A DNA stretch of 64,000 bases from Anas platyrhynchos. Lineage: Eukaryota > Chordata > Aves > Anseriformes > Anatidae. Positions 62,109 through 64,000 of this stretch are shown here, piece by piece; the first letter of the stretch is position 1; the number at the start of each line of letters is the position of its first letter. The stretch spans positions 42,678,501-42,742,500 of the forward strand of contig NC_092587.1 of the NCBI RefSeq assembly GCF_047663525.1. The letters run 5' to 3'. Both the position numbers and the translations under genes were made by a program. The notes beneath the pieces were generated by a model. That model had not been told where the DNA came from. It did no database searches and saw nothing but the letters and a program-made list of their open reading frames with translations.

Positions 62109-64000
62109 GTAAAGTCTTCCTGCCCTTCCTTCTCCTGGGTTTCCCTCCTGCAGTGATTTTGGGCTCTTTGATCTCCATCCAATAATGCCCTGGAGCAGAT
62201 GTTTAATGAGCTTATGCCCAATAAGAAAAATTATTTGTATGCTCAAGGGTAATGTTACGTGCTTTGTGGGATGAAATCACAGTGCTTTGCTCCCCTTTAG
62301 GAGTGAGCCTTCACTTTGTCCTTGAGCACCAAGATGTTTTCCAAAAGAAAAAAAGGTCACAACCACCCCACACCCTAATGTGGTAAAAATGAAGGATTTA
62401 GGGACCGATGTAATATAGGAATAGTCTGTCAATTCCACCCCAATTTAGCAAACCTTTGGATCATAAAGATAGAAGGGGTAGGAAGGGAGGGAGGAAAGCT
62501 ATGAATATGATTTGTCTTCCACACAGAGACATTTGGCCCTTAGGGATAGGAAGGGAGAAGAGGGTAGTAAACAGCCATAGGAAATGGAAGCTGGAAATTC
62601 TAGATTTCCAGGGGCAAATGCAGACCTTGCTTTCAGGAGTCTGTGTCAGACTGAATGTATACCACGCTAGCTGTATAACAAATTATGACAGCATCGTACA
62701 GTCAGGGGAAGTGTAGACCCTTCTGCTCATTGTCAGCCTACAAAGTAGAGATGTTGTCTCTGATCTTAGAACAGAAAATTAGTTTTCTGTACCCTGACCT
62801 GTTCAAATCAGTCACGTAAACACTGAGCGAGAAGGGAACGGAGTGAATGAACACCAGACAAAAGGGACATTGTTGGGAGAGGGGAAGCTGTTGAATAAAA
62901 ATGTAATACTGCCAATGAATGACAGCCAGTAGCTGAAGGGAGTCTGTTAAAAGGCGTGTTATGGGGACCTTCCACTGATCTGGGATTATGGTAACAAAAT
63001 GTTTCAGTAGCAGCTGAACCCTTCACTTTGGCTGTCCAAATTCTTGCAGTGGTGCAGAAGCTCACAGCAGTGCTAACAAGTCTCCCAGGTGGAATGAGGG
63101 TTTTTAGTATGCTTGGCTGAAAGAAGCAAGAACATTGCAAAGGCTGTGGCCTGGTCTCTGCCTGTAGAAGTTTCCTCCTTTGAGGCTTTCTAAAACCCTC
63201 TCTTGGTCCAGAGATTCTTGCAGATGTGCAGAGCACACTCAGTGCACAGCACTGGTACTTTCTCATTTCCTCCAGGGAAAAGATCCCATCCCCTCCCCCA
63301 CCTTTCCAAACACTTTATGTGATTTTTTTTGGTGTTGCTTTACTACAGAAAAGATTGTTGTAGAGGCAATAGGGAGGTTATGCAGGTGCCAGTGGAAAAG
63401 GGACCTTTCTGAAAGGGTTCAAACCTGGTGGCCAAGCTGTAACAGGTTTTATTGCTGACCTGTTGTAGTTGTCTATCCCCAGTTCTCAAACAGCAGTAAA
63501 AACACGGTAGTACAAGTTAACTTTAGTGAGAGATTTCACGCTGTCACAGCCAGTGACCTTGAGCCTTACCTCTGCTTATCTTACATGCTTTTAATTAAGA
63601 ACATTTTCTCTGCTGGTTGTTTGCACTGCTGCCATCAGCCTAGCTGGTCCCTGTAGTACGCTCTCTGATGCAGACCCAGGCTCAGTTCGTGCAGCTTATG
63701 TTATAGGGCTTTCTTCATTCCCTGAAGAGTATTCGGCAGCTAAATAAAACCTGTGGTCAGGAAACTTGTCCTCATATTGAAACCAGAGGGTATATTTTTA
63801 AAACCTTGGGCTAAAGATATCCCCTCAGTATTTTATGGCATGCACCCCAGGAGAAGGTTTCTCATCCCGCACAAGCACAACGTTGGACAAAATGTATTTT
63901 CTGTTTAAAAAAAACTATTAAGCTTTTGTCCTCATGACTAAACTCTTGCCCAAAGAGTGACAGATTTAAAAGCAAGTAAGAACAGAGCAAAATGCCCCCT
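62109..64000 (+). other. MEI1 intron 27 and onward, no further exon recognised
   Basis: The exon ending at 62108 has a gtaaag donor in phase 1. Human MEI1 continues with a block around PWNRFLLFTLLD, but nothing like it is encoded in any frame here. The remaining exons, roughly 100-150 codons judged from the human length, should lie to the right of the window. Confidence 0.6.

Noticed and set aside
62301-62386. Candidate MEI1 exon 28 (GVSLHFVLEHQD...)
   Set aside because: The acceptor is good and phase fits, but the translation becomes KKKR-rich and does not resemble the expected PWNRFLL block, and the only usable donor is weak. Left out pending cDNA.

Overview
The window is nuclear DNA from a vertebrate, almost certainly a bird. 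It carries several 3'-end fragments of CR1 retrotransposons, including the (ATTCTATG)n tail typical of avian CR1. Its genes are split into short exons with compact introns. The gene order PMM1 - DESI1 - XRCC6 - SNU13 - MEI1 is the order I know from human 22q13. I cannot fix the species. No bacterial, viral or CRISPR-type system is visible.

Layout. Bases 1-56 are the minus-strand first coding exon of PMM1 (phosphomannomutase 1), followed by its GC-rich promoter. Bases 200-5436 hold no exon I can recognise and probably include the long 3'UTR of DESI1. DESI1 (minus, 5437-14430, six coding exons, 169 aa) shares a GC-rich gap of about 240 bp with XRCC6/Ku70 (plus, 14670-27033, twelve coding exons, 617 aa). 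XRCC6 runs convergently toward SNU13 (minus, 30445-31740, three coding exons, 128 aa), with about 1.4 kb or more of non-coding DNA between their 3' ends. SNU13 shares a second GC-rich gap of about 240 bp with MEI1 (plus, 31977 to beyond the window). I placed 27 coding exons of MEI1 up to base 62108. Its last exons lie to the right of the window.

All exon chains were built by hand from splice signals and reading phase. Each chain stays in frame throughout: DESI1 510 nt, XRCC6 1854 nt, SNU13 387 nt, MEI1 3505 nt so far. Two introns, the last one of XRCC6 and one in the middle of MEI1, keep the frame only with a GC donor (GC-AG introns).

Functionally the genes are ordinary cellular ones: sugar-phosphate metabolism, SUMO/ubiquitin-like proteolysis, end-joining repair, spliceosome/snoRNP assembly and meiotic break formation. 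The most notable points are the two head-to-head gene pairs, one of which couples a housekeeping gene to a meiotic gene. Others are the two GC-AG introns, Ku70 substitutions at lysines known for lyase chemistry in human, a minisatellite that runs into a MEI1 splice acceptor, and a possible retrocopy next to a 45-base T tract.
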